This document shows, one piece after another, positions 22,801-32,831 of a stretch of 64,000 bases of DNA. The stretch lies in assembly GCA_033439255.1 (NCBI GenBank), contig CM065878.1:2542001-2606000 (forward strand). Direction: 5' to 3'. A model generated the notes under the pieces. That model made no database searches, was not told where the DNA came from, and saw only the letters and a list, made by a program, of their open reading frames with translations. Origin of the DNA: Hericium rajendrae. Its lineage: Eukaryota > Basidiomycota > Agaricomycetes > Russulales > Hericiaceae. Made by a program: the position numbers and the translations under genes. Every line of letters starts with the position of its first letter. The stretch's first letter is position 1.

Positions 22801-24061
22801 CTCGCTGAGTACTAATGTGCGCGACGAGCAGAAAGCGGGTATGAACCGCAATCCGAGTCAACTCTCCCTGGCGTCTTCCAGCGCCTCGTCTTCGCAGATG
22901 GGCTTCTTCGGTCAGGCCTCGAAACTAGTCAGCAGCATGCTCGGTGGAGGCAAGAAGGTCAAAGCCGAACCGAAGGTTAAAGGCGAACCTGTCAAAAGCA
23001 TCCAGCTTGCCGCGGCGGCGGCCAAGAAGGTTGGTTTCTTGTGATCTTTCCGCTTTGAGGTGTTTGGTTCTCACCAATGCTACAGCACCAAGAAGAACAG
23101 GACAGAAAGACTGCTCGCCTTAAAGAGATGGAAGCAAGACGACAGGCTGCGTTGCAGCGGAAAGCCGAGGACGAAAAGACAAAGGCTGACGAGTATCAGA
23201 AGAAGATCAAGGAGGAAGCAGAACGTCGGAAGAAAGATCGTGAAGAGCATACCGGCAAAAGACCGCTCAAGCCTTCGGAGAAAAAGGTAGATCGTCCGTA
23301 TTATCACGTTGTACTTGCAGCGGTCTAAAGGTTGATCCATTCTAGGCTGACGAAGACAACACAAAGAAGCGGAAACTCATCGTCGAAATGGAGCAGAAAC
23401 AGGAGACGAAGAAACCGCCATCGAAAGAGAAGAAGGAGCCTGCGCCCTCCCGTCTCACGAAGCCCAGTCCTAATCCAACTTCCCAAGCGAAGCCCACTTC
23501 TACGGCCAGACTTTTGAGCAAACAGGCATCCTCGACTGCTTTGCAGACAGCTCAAGCTGGTGCATCTTCGACGGCGAAAACTAAGGCCGCTGGCGGCGAG
23601 AAGAAACCATTGAAGAGCGCTATGAGTAAAGGCAAAGGCAAAGCTCCGGTTCGGGATGACGGCGATGATATGCAGCCCAGCAAGATGATCCAGGCCGACA
23701 TGGCAGCTCGCGTGAAGGCGCAGGTGCAGGCCAGCAAACATGACGCGCCGGTTCCCAGCGAGATGATCGAGCTTCCCGAGCCCAACAGCGAGTACTCCGA
23801 TTCCGAGGACGAAAGTCGCCCTGGCAAGTTCGACGCACCGGAGTGGGCCCAGTCTCCCGAGCTCAGGTCGGCACTCGAGTCGCAGGCGACGGTCAATCCT
23901 GACGACATATTTGGGAGATCAAACCGCTGCGGATGGAAGACATGTTCAGGACCAGGCAAAGCCGGTTCCGTGCGCGGACCAGTTCTGCAAATTGGTCAGG
24001 TCCTGACGGGTTGACCAGGGAGGAAGAGAGTGAGTACGCAAGGAGGATGGGATTCAGATAG
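19872..24061 (+). CDS. INCENP: Inner centromere protein INCENP (Sli15/Pic1-type), chromosomal passenger complex
   Basis: Scaffold that binds and activates Aurora B kinase at centromeres and the spindle midzone. It starts MADESTGVISWAAGIRSAV. A long Ser/Pro/Asp/Glu-rich disordered middle fills the exon 20258-22773. After it comes a charged single-helix/coiled-coil stretch of Lys/Glu/Arg (EQDRKTARLKEMEARRQAAL and on, 23085-23288). The C-terminal IN-box reads FDAPEWAQSPELRSALESQA, PDDIFG, EIKPLRMEDMF, RFRARTSSANW. It includes the TSS motif that Aurora B phosphorylates in this family. The protein ends EESEYARRMGFR at 24061. Several introns of about 50-60 nt fall at 20033-20089, 20200-20251, 22774-22831, 23031-23086 and 23287-23345. 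The frame slips by one base in the GGG at 23913-23915, inside the IN-box; restoring one G joins the motif. Confidence 0.9.
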
Positions 24062-24268
24062 GCTAAGATCGAAGTAATTCTCGTGCTTCATTGCATTCGC
24101 TCTCGAACGAACATTTCATTCACGCATGTCCTATTGTACACTGAACCAACCAATGTATTTCAATCACAGCATACGGAAGAGTGGATGGGTAAATATCGAG
24201 TGATGTCAAAATGTGGTGGTACAATTCTAATAAGGGCGGTAACGGTGCAAAAAAAATGCAACTGCCAG

Positions 24269-24995
24269 CTAAACCTTGGCTTTTGCCTTGTTGCAGAATT
24301 TCTTATGGCGTTCTTTCCAGTCTGTTGCCTTTGAGAAGATGAGCAAAATGACGCTGAATAACCTATTGTTAACAATCTATTACCTGACAGGGCTTTGAAC
24401 AATAGAACACGGCCTGAATAGAGGTTTTAAGTCGAGGATGACAAAGATAAAATATAATACGTACTCTACAGCCTCCACAATTCTGCAGTTCCTTGCGCTT
24501 GAAGACCTGCTTAGGGCACTGACCATGAAGCGAGGTGAGTCACTTCCTCGAGAATAAACACAAGATGACCTATACATGATAATTTCCGCATGCCATAGCA
24601 CCTGCAGCAGCACTTTCAAGCTGGATATCCTTCGCTTCCGAAAGCATATTCTTCATTTCATACAGCTGGCCCAGATTCTCCCTGGTCACGGCAGCATCAA
24701 ACGCGGTGCCGGTGACCTTGCGGATGTTGAGTGCACGCTTTAACATATTCTCGGCCTCGTCGAGCCTCTCCAATTTCAGATAGAGCTCTCCGAGCGCATT
24801 CTGGGAGTTAGCGGTGAACAAGTTCCCCGGTCCTAAGCCCTGTTCCTTAACGTCGATAGCTCTGAGGAAGAGCGCCTCGGCCCCTGCAAAATCTCCCCGC
24901 TGCTCGAGGGCATGAGCTTGGTTGTGGAAAGCACGGCCTTCATCGGCTGCGCGAGCATAATCAGCAGATGGATTGACGACGGCGGTGACGTTCAT
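24269..24995 (-). CDS. TPR and MYND zinc-finger protein
   Basis: Exon 1 (from 24995) encodes three tetratricopeptide-like repeats, e.g. AFHNQAHALEQRGDFAGAEA and ALGELYLKLERLDEAENMLK. Spliced exons then give a MYND-type zinc finger: CGNYHCPKQ, KRKELQNCGGC, VFYCSKPCQATDWKERHKKF then C. The zinc ligand pattern is C-x4-C, C-x2-C, Y-C-x3-C, H-x3-C. The stop is at 24269-24271 after NKAKAKV. MYND fingers bind Pro-rich peptides and TPRs bind other proteins, so this is probably a small adaptor; no specific function is known to me. An alternative start lies four codons upstream (25007). It shares a roughly 260-bp divergent promoter with DCP2. Confidence 0.85.
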
Positions 24996-25187
24996 GGTGA
25001 TGAGCAAAGTAACTCGACGTCAAGAGGACAAGGGGACCAGGGTGAACGTTGAACGGGCGCCCCTATCTCGGTGCGGGGATCACGTGTATGTTCGGCAATT
25101 TGCGGGAGGCTGACGGTGTTTTGCATTGTGACCGAGGGGAATCGCTCTGCACTCAACCACATCTCCAGACAGTCCCTTGTTCGTTCG

Positions 25188-25194
25188 TATATAA
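25188..25194 (+). promoter_or_regulatory. DCP2: TATA box of DCP2 within a short divergent promoter
   Basis: TATATAA about 65 nt upstream of the DCP2 ATG. The divergent TPR-MYND gene starts at 24995, so the two genes share 263 bp. Confidence 0.5.
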
Positions 25195-25258
25195 CTCGTG
25201 GCTTTTTCACAGCCCTCGCAACTCTCTTTTCTCGTTTTATCTGCCACCGTACACCACC

Positions 25259-27806
25259 ATGGCTTCATCTTCATCATCATCGCCAGAAATCTCTGGCCTT
25301 CCACCCTGTTCGCAGACTCCAGACCGTCTAAAGTTCTCCACTCATGAAGAAGTCATAGAGGATTTGACCAGGTGCGTGGATATCTTGGCTTCATCTTTGC
25401 TTGTCTGACTTCCAATCAGTCGATTCATTCTTAATCTACCGGACGAGGAGCTTGCTTCGCTTGAGAGGATATGTTTCCAGGTCGAACAAGCGTGCGTCAC
25501 TTCATTCCTCTTCCTCTGATCATCTGATAGATGAACGGTCTAGGCATTGGTTTTACGAAGACTTCATTCGTGAAGTCAATCCCAAGTTTCCTTCGTTACC
25601 TTTAAAGAGGTTCTCGGAGATGATCTTTCAAGCCTGCCCGCTACTTCACCGGTGGAGTGGCGATCATGAAGGCGCATTCAATCACTTTATGCAATACAAG
25701 ACCCGTGTCCCTGTTTGTGGTGCGATCATGCTCAACGATACGTGGGACAAGGTATGTTCGTTTCTGCATGGTATGTGGACTAAGAGCACTGATCATATCC
25801 GCAGGTCGTTCTCGTGAAAGGCTGGAAATCAGGGTCTGGATGGGGATTTCCGAAGGGAAAAATCAATCAGAATGAGGAACCGCATGCATGTGCTGCACGG
25901 GAGGTACGCCAATTTGTTCTAGTAGTTTGGATCCATATGGACAATGGTTGTTCAGGTGTCAGAAGAGACTGGTTACAACCTTGGGGGTCAGATTTCCCCA
26001 GATGATGTCGTGGAAATGTCGATTAAGGAGCAACTCATATCCTTATATATTGTGCCCGGAGTCCCGGAAGACTATCCGTTCAAAACCAAAACTAGGAAAG
26101 AGATTAGCGTAGGTCTTGCGCATAATCTTGCGGTGGGTGTTCTGACGTCCTGTTACAGCGAATCGAGTGGTTCCGACTTGCGGATTTGCCCACATGGAAG
26201 CGGAACAAGACTGTTCCCGGCAAATTCTATCTTATTTCGCCTTTCATCGCGTATGTTTTCGCATTATCGTTCGTTGAATTTCCTTGACTTATGATAGCCA
26301 TGATTTGCAGACCACTCAAAGCCTTTATCAATGAACGCAAGCCTCGCAACACCGCACGGGGTATGCACAGAGTGAAAGAGATCAAGATCGACGAAGACTT
26401 GTTCATTCGCCAGGAGAACGGGAGGAGGACGATAGCGTATCACTCCCATACTGCTGGTGCAGTAGATTCGAACGTTCAGGAATCAAGTTCTCAGTCATCT
26501 TCTGCAGACAACGGCGAACCGCAAACGCCCTCTCCACTGTACAGTGAACCATTGGTCAACAATGCATCCACGGAACAGCAGTCTCTCCAAGCCGTCGACT
26601 CTAGCTCAATTGATCCCCATTTCGCTCGGCTTTTGAGTGCTTTGTCATCATCCGCGAATCTGTCTGCTCAGGACGACGGCAAACCTCCGCCCCCGCCTCC
26701 GCATCCTCCATCTGCATCGCTTCCATCGTCCGTCACACCTGTCCCTGTCCCGTCCGTTTCTCAACGACCTTTGGCCCTGGATTGGTCTATGAGAGGCCCG
26801 CGTCATTCCATGGAAACAGCGAACACTGCTTCGTCAGATAGACAATCTGTTCCACATCCGGTTCCTGCTGCGGGTGATTTTAGGACGAGTCCCTCACCAT
26901 TGGACCATCGAGGCAGCTCCCCTGTTCGATCTCACCATGCTTCTCCGCCTCCATCAGCCACCTCAGCAACTTCATCCATCTCTGTCAGCCAATCGAATAT
27001 GTCACGCCGCGGTTCCTCTGCTACCGCCGACATCTCGCCATATCTCACTCGCCCTGTGGAAGTTCCATCGAGCGGCAAGCGATTGAAACAATTGGCTCTG
27101 CTTGAGGCTGTAGCAGACGAATCGGCGCGCATGACGCCGGCTCTCACTCAACGCACACCGGCGATGACTGGAGCTGGTGTACAACCTGCACCGTTCAGCA
27201 TGAGGCCCATTCCATCACACATTCCACCCCCTTCATCTTCCGTCCCGCCTCCATCGAACTTCCCTAATTTATCGCAACCGATGTATGCTAATGCGCAACC
27301 TTATCCTCTTCCCCAGTCATTAATGCACCTGCCGCCGCTGAATGGCATTCCACCACCAATGCATGTAGACGATCCTTTTACTGTGCGCCCTCGCACAAGC
27401 AACGCCTTCCGTCCCTTTCCCAGTTCTTTTCGTCGAGGCATTTCAACAACCGTAGCAGCATGAGCCAAGCACAATTGCTCGGTGCACTTGCGGGAAACCC
27501 AGCGAGGCCGTCGGGCCCTCCACAGATGTATCCAGGTGTACCTCAAGGGCCTCTGCCCTCGATGATGGGACCGTCATTCCATCCAGGTGCACCTATGCCA
27601 GGTCGCATGGGCCCTGCACCTCCTGCGCTGCGCGTCGTCCCACCCACTTCCTTCCTGGCCCCGCACCATCAGCAGGGCCTTCATCGGCCCCAGCACATAA
27701 CCCGAACTTCAACGTGCTGCGAGGACAACCCAATGCCAATGCAAATTTACTCTCTATTCTCAATGCTGGAGGTCCAGGTCGGTTTGTGCCATCCAATGGC
27801 GCCTGA
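25259..27806 (+). CDS. DCP2: mRNA-decapping enzyme subunit 2
   Basis: Nudix hydrolase that removes the 5' m7G cap in P-bodies. The N-terminal regulatory domain carries [20 protein letters not shown] and [13 protein letters not shown]. The Nudix box is [20 protein letters not shown], then [10 protein letters not shown], with the REVxEExG catalytic glutamates. Box B follows ([33 protein letters not shown]). A long Pro/Ser-rich, disordered tail follows. The tail end reads [17 protein letters not shown] and [20 protein letters not shown] then GA, with stop at 27804-27806. These LL-x-x-L peptides resemble the leucine-rich motifs that bind Edc3-type partners. Two one-base losses break the tail: TTTT at 27427-27430 and CCCC at 27659-27662. 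Seven or so introns of about 50 nt split the folded part. Confidence 0.95.
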
Positions 27807-29390
27807 TGGGATACATCTATGGCGTGGCATCGCATCAGACTAGTATATATCCCGTGGAGCTGTTGAGAAGTTTCTCATCGCTGTACCTAATCAGTTCTTT
27901 GTCGGTGTCTTCGTGTCTCATTCATTCACATTGCTTCTCCACCTTTCTCCATCAGCTATATCTTAGTGTCCATCGTGGATTCTTTGCTTGTTCTGTTTAC
28001 TCGTCGCGTGCATCCATCTGTTACTTTCGCTGTGTCTATAGTCCGCTAAACCTACCCCCATTCATTATATCTGCTATAGTCACCCCATCCCTATCTATCG
28101 TCCTCTCTCTGGCTTTCTTTGTCTTCATGCACGTTCAAGCCTTTCCTGTCCAACCACGTCCCGTATCCGTTCGTCGTTCGTCTCTTGAGTACGTGTCACC
28201 GCAGTCTGTAGTTTTGTAGCGTAGCCTCGCCAGCTTTCTGAACCCTCTATAGTCTCGCAGTGTTCGATCATCGCACCAACACATGACTCAACCGTCCACA
28301 ATTGAATGGGGGACAGCCGGATCTGCGCATTCGAAGATCGAAGTACTGTCGACGATACAAACTCTACTCGGGGGATGTTCCTCCAGAAGACTGAGCATCA
28401 TGTGTACTTACTGTACATCGATGCACATCTACGCCTCTCTTGACATGTTCAGGTCATGCGACCCACTTGCTGACGGCTCCTTTCTAGCTCAACTGATGGA
28501 CGAGGTAATGTGCACCGTAAGAACAGGCTTTCCGTCCCAGGTGAAACAAGCATCCAGACAGGCAGGTGTCAGCCTCCCAGGCAGTGCTTCTGTGTTCTCT
28601 CCGGCACTGGCGGGCGATTTCCAACGCTCTGCATCTCGAGAACGTGGTGTGAATTGCCTTGTGCATACATGTTCAGATTAATTTGGGCCTTCCATGCCAA
28701 GTATGCACAAGTACACCCTTGTGCCGTGGGCCGTGGCGGTGGGCATGTCGCCCACACTGCAGATCCAACTGCCGCAGATGCAAGGCAGAAGGGTATATAC
28801 GACCTGTTCGCGCTCTGTCGTCCGAAAGGCGCGCCGATCAAAGCGATCACATCTCTTTTCTTGCTCACATCTGGAGCTACGGTGAGTTCTCTCCGAGGTG
28901 GGACCGAAGTCTGGCACGATCTGCGCCGACTGAAGCCCCTACTTCGAGACCCGACAGATTTGAATCCATGCGTTTGGCAGTGCGTTTCGTGCCCGCATGG
29001 CAGACAGTGATGCGCCAACGGGCACATACAGCGGCGCCTGCAAAAGACCATCACGCGCAAGTGCAGAATCCGCCCGGTCCGTCTGTGTTCCACCGCCATC
29101 ACGATAGCTGCGAACGCGGAGCACGCCGCGTGGGCCGTGGGGCGCGAGGGTGTGCCCCGCGTGAGGGATCAGCCCCGCCCGAACGCCTTCTGCTTCTCGC
29201 GTCCCACGAGCAGTCCCCGCCCCCGCCCGTCGTGGGGCCACGTATATACGCCGAGCGTGTCTGTATTCCCGACTTCGCGCGGGCCGGCGCGTACTGCGTT
29301 CGTAGTGGGCCGCACTAGCGGCATCCTCGCTCAGCTAAGACGCGATTCAAACACAGAAGATGCAGAAGATTTACTTACGGGGCCCACAGC

Positions 29391-29418
29391 CTTGCGGCGG
29401 AGGTAGTGTTGCCGCAAG
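29391..29418. repeat. 8-bp inverted repeat with 12-nt loop
   Basis: CTTGCGGC … GCCGCAAG. About 100 bp left of the stronger hairpin. Confidence 0.6.
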
Positions 29419-29513
29419 CACACCCACTAGTGGCGAGTCGCGCCTGGGCTCTCGAGGCGCGCGCGGGGTTGGTTACACGGTCGCTAGAAGTGAAGCGGCA
29501 CCACCATCAGACA

Positions 29514-29538
29514 GCTCCGGAGGCGGGACCTCCGGAGC
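29514..29538. repeat. Perfect 10-bp inverted repeat with 5-nt loop
   Basis: GCTCCGGAGG - CGGGA - CCTCCGGAGC. Very stable hairpin in otherwise featureless DNA. Confidence 0.8.
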
Positions 29539-31134
29539 ATTCGACTGCCCACGGTGACATCAAGGTGACACAGAAGAGATGGCAGCGACGCAGACCAAGC
29601 ACGAACGGGAAAAGTCGTGTCGCTTGCTCGTAGCCTAGCTCTGAGTCTAACCCATATGCAGCCCGTGCAGGCTTTGTCCAAGGTGATCGTAGATAGCCGC
29701 CAAGGCGAGATACAGTGCTGATGGTGGCGCCTCACGATCGGAACCGTCGAGCGAGCCGCGCTGCCGCTCAATGAATTCTCGCGTGCGGGCTCTCGTGAGC
29801 TCTCGTGACGCACTGGGATTCGGATGGCCGGAGCCGCACGCGAGAGATCCATTCTGGCGGGCGTCGGGGACAATTGAGGTTCCCGGGGCAGGGTCGCGAA
29901 GTAGCCGATGTGAGTTGTTCGGTGGGCAAAGATTAGCATGGGGAAATGCTCTGCGACTATCATAGCAGTTCCAGCTAGTCTGGTGCGTGTGCGTCACAGA
30001 ACGTATGGTTGGGAAGGCTGGATAGGTGCATGGAGCTGCGCAGCTTCCTGCGCGCTGCCATGTCGACAGTACTGGAATCCAGCAGGTGTCTGGAAGCCAT
30101 CGCATTCCAGAACAGCAACGAGAAAGCATCAGTGCATTTATGGAATGCAGCGCCTCAGCGCCAGCATCGTACGTGTATACGTCGTGTAGGCATTGTTACG
30201 TTTTCGGCTCCGTGCGAGCGAGCTGGCTTCTCGACGTCCAGAGCTAATGGGGCGCGCTTTGCACAAAGGGAAGGACGGTGGGAGGAGAACGCGAAGGGGC
30301 GGAGCGAAGGTCTATACTGGTCGCTACATATACCACGCCAGGTGGGTCATGGCTATATATGAGCACGTACATTGAGGGATCCGTATTGAGAACAAGGATG
30401 GGCGTGGGTGAGGTGCGCTGTTCGATTCTTCGGAGCCGCGTGCGCATCTTCCGAGGAGTGTGGGTGACAGGTTCCATCCGGGGCTGAGCTCGGCGGAACA
30501 CATAAATGCATGCCACTGTACGGAATTCGCGATCGTTTGGCGTCCATGTCGGCGACAGAAGAGTTCATGGATCAGAATAAGTAGTTGGCCGGGTCACGGT
30601 ATGAAACTCAATTGCAGGTCCTAGCGGGAAGTTGATTTGACACATTTGTCTCCAGATGGCTACATAAAGGAGTTGGAGCGTCTTATGAGGCGCTCATCCC
30701 CGAGACAGGCCCGAGGTCAACCTTCAAACGTGCGTCACGGAGCGATGGTCGAAGGTGTTCTAACAGCGCACACAGGAAGGTAGGATTAAGTGGCAATGCA
30801 GGCTTTCCAGAGAGATCATTTGCTTGCGATGTGGAAAAGACAAGGAATTCGGGTACCAGGTGGCAGAAGAGGTTGATCGAGCAGAGGGCTGACGGAATTT
30901 ATGCAGGACGACTGGACGGAACTGGAAGACAGAACGCGACGCGTTTGCATCACGTTGCACTGACGTCAGAGCATCTGAGCAAAATTTGTGGCTAAATCTG
31001 GTAACATCTCCGATTCATCTGTGGCGGCGCAGGCCAAGTAGTGCTCCTATGCAACCAAGTACTCTTCAACACTCCACCCACCTCCTTCCTAATTACTCTG
31101 GCATTGCGCCAGTCTATGGCAGAAAGTGAGCACG

Positions 31135-32455
31135 ATGCTAAACGGTACCGGCATCAAGGTTTTCACTGGTGCGTACGGGCCCAGCGTCGCAGCGGCGCGC
31201 AGTGCGACTCGGTATTGAGTAAAATTTTGCTTTGCATGGGCACAACGCAGGCACTAGCCACCCCGAGCTCGCGGAAATCATCGTGCGGCGGTACGTAGTC
31301 GTGCATCCGCCTCGCAGCGCCTGCTGACGTCGAGTGTGCATTGCGTGCGCAGGCTTGGGATTTCGCTCTCCAAGGCGGAAGTTTCGCGCAGCGGGATAGG
31401 CGAGTCGAACGTGTGCATCGGGGAGTCGGTGCGCGAGGACGACGTGTACATCATCAACACGGGTTGCGGCCAGGTGAACACAGCGCTGATGGAGCTCTGC
31501 ATCATGATACATGCGTGCAAGATCGCGTCGGCGAAGCGCATCACCGGCGGTCATTCCGCTGTTCCCGTATGCGCGGCAGGACAAGAAGGACAAATCGCGG
31601 GCGCCGATCACAGCCAAGCTCGTCGCGAACATGCTGCAGAAGAGCGGCTGTGACCATGTCATCGTACGTGCGTTTGGCTATCCGCGGTGAGCGTCCTCAC
31701 CGGTGACGTACGGGATTGTAGACGATGGATCTGCACGCATCGCAAATACAAGGGTTCTTCGACGTGCCCGTTGACAAGTGCGTGCTTCTGCCTTTCATTA
31801 CCTGCCGAACACTCATCGCGCGCGCAGTGTAAGTAATAGTATTGTTCGCTCAGTGTCGAATTGAACTTGACACCCGACGGAAGCTATATGTGGAACCATC
31901 GGCGATACTCTACATACGCACGCACTTTGATCTCTCCAACGTGGTGATCGTCTCCCCCGATGCCGGAGGCGCGAAGCGGTGCGTAATTGCCTTGCGGGGA
32001 TAACGGGCGTGGCTGACGATCAGAGCAGGGCGACGTCGATGGCGGACCGGCTGGGGGTGGACTTTGCGCTGTTCCACAAGGAGCGGAAAAAAGCGAACGA
32101 GGTGTCGCGGATGACACTGGTGGGGCACGTCCAAGGGAAGACGGCGATTCTCGTGGACGACATGGCAGACACGTGCGGGACGCTGAACCTGGCGGCGAAC
32201 CACCTGGCGGAGGCGGGGGTGGCCAAGTCGTACGCGATCGTGACGCACGGGATCCTGAGCGGGAACGCGCTAGAGACGATCCGGACGAGTGCGCTGGAGA
32301 AACTGATTGTGACCAACACGCTTCCGCAGGCGGAGAACATGGCGAAGTGCTCGAAGATTGAGATGATTGACATCGGGGCGGTACTGGGAGAGGTGATCCG
32401 GAGGAGCCATTATGGGGAGAGTGTGTCGAAGCTATTCAACGAGGTGCCGTACTAG
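31135..32455 (+). CDS. PRPS: Ribose-phosphate pyrophosphokinase (PRPP synthetase)
   Basis: Makes PRPP from ribose 5-phosphate and ATP for purine, pyrimidine, His and Trp synthesis. Spliced reading: [112 protein letters not shown], and the PRPP-binding loop [14 protein letters not shown]. It ends [11 protein letters not shown]. Length of about 320 residues is normal, and all catalytic motifs are present. Two oddities. First, the [11 protein letters not shown] junction needs one G fewer at 31546-31547. Second, VPVDN-LYVEP can be read cleanly only if the N codon is completed by a one-nucleotide exon at 31828 (see findings). Fungi often have several PRS paralogues; which one this is cannot be decided here. 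Confidence 0.94.
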
Positions 32456-32831
32456 TATTGTACCCATAGATGAAAGATAGAGCGTAGCACAAGAAATGAG
32501 AAGGATGTTGTGCATGATGAGTCCGAGATGGGCGATAGAAGGACGATAGGGATTGATTCTAGCGGTGTTCTAGCGCGGGAGAGGGAAAGGAAATTAGCAG
32601 GGAATGGTTTTGATGATGGAATGGATCGAGATCTGCGCCGGCGTACGGGAAGGGAACGAAAAGCGCTAAACCGCCACCGATGGTCGGCAACACTGCTTCC
32701 GCGTCCAACGCCCATTCCTCCTTCTCCTTCCCTTCTCTCATCCCTCCATGCCCGTCCACGCCTGACTCTCCCCGACCCATCCCCGCTACCCACCCCCACA
32801 CTCGACGGGCCATGCCAGCAGCCCCTGTAAC
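32456..32831. other. Spacer and probable promoter of the RCK-type kinase
   Basis: About 375 bp with a C-rich pyrimidine tract at 32700-32830 before the kinase start, common in fungal promoters. An open frame from 32680 runs into the kinase exon in another frame and is not supported. Confidence 0.4.

Larger units (their letters stand above)
27807..31134. other. Gene-poor stretch between DCP2 and PRPP synthetase
   Basis: About 3.3 kb. Several open frames of 130-220 codons exist (28510-29010, 28659-29318, minus 28569-29102, minus 29647-30129), but none shows a domain, and they overlap one another on both strands in GC-rich sequence. Two clean hairpins occur near 29391-29418 and 29514-29538. A TATATAT string lies near 30353. 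It may hold UTRs, a decayed mobile element or a non-coding RNA; I cannot tell. Confidence 0.5.

Noticed and set aside
28569-29102. Cys/Arg-rich 177-codon minus-strand frame resembling a zinc-finger protein
   Set aside because: Cysteines do not form a regular finger pattern, and overlapping frames on the other strand are equally long.
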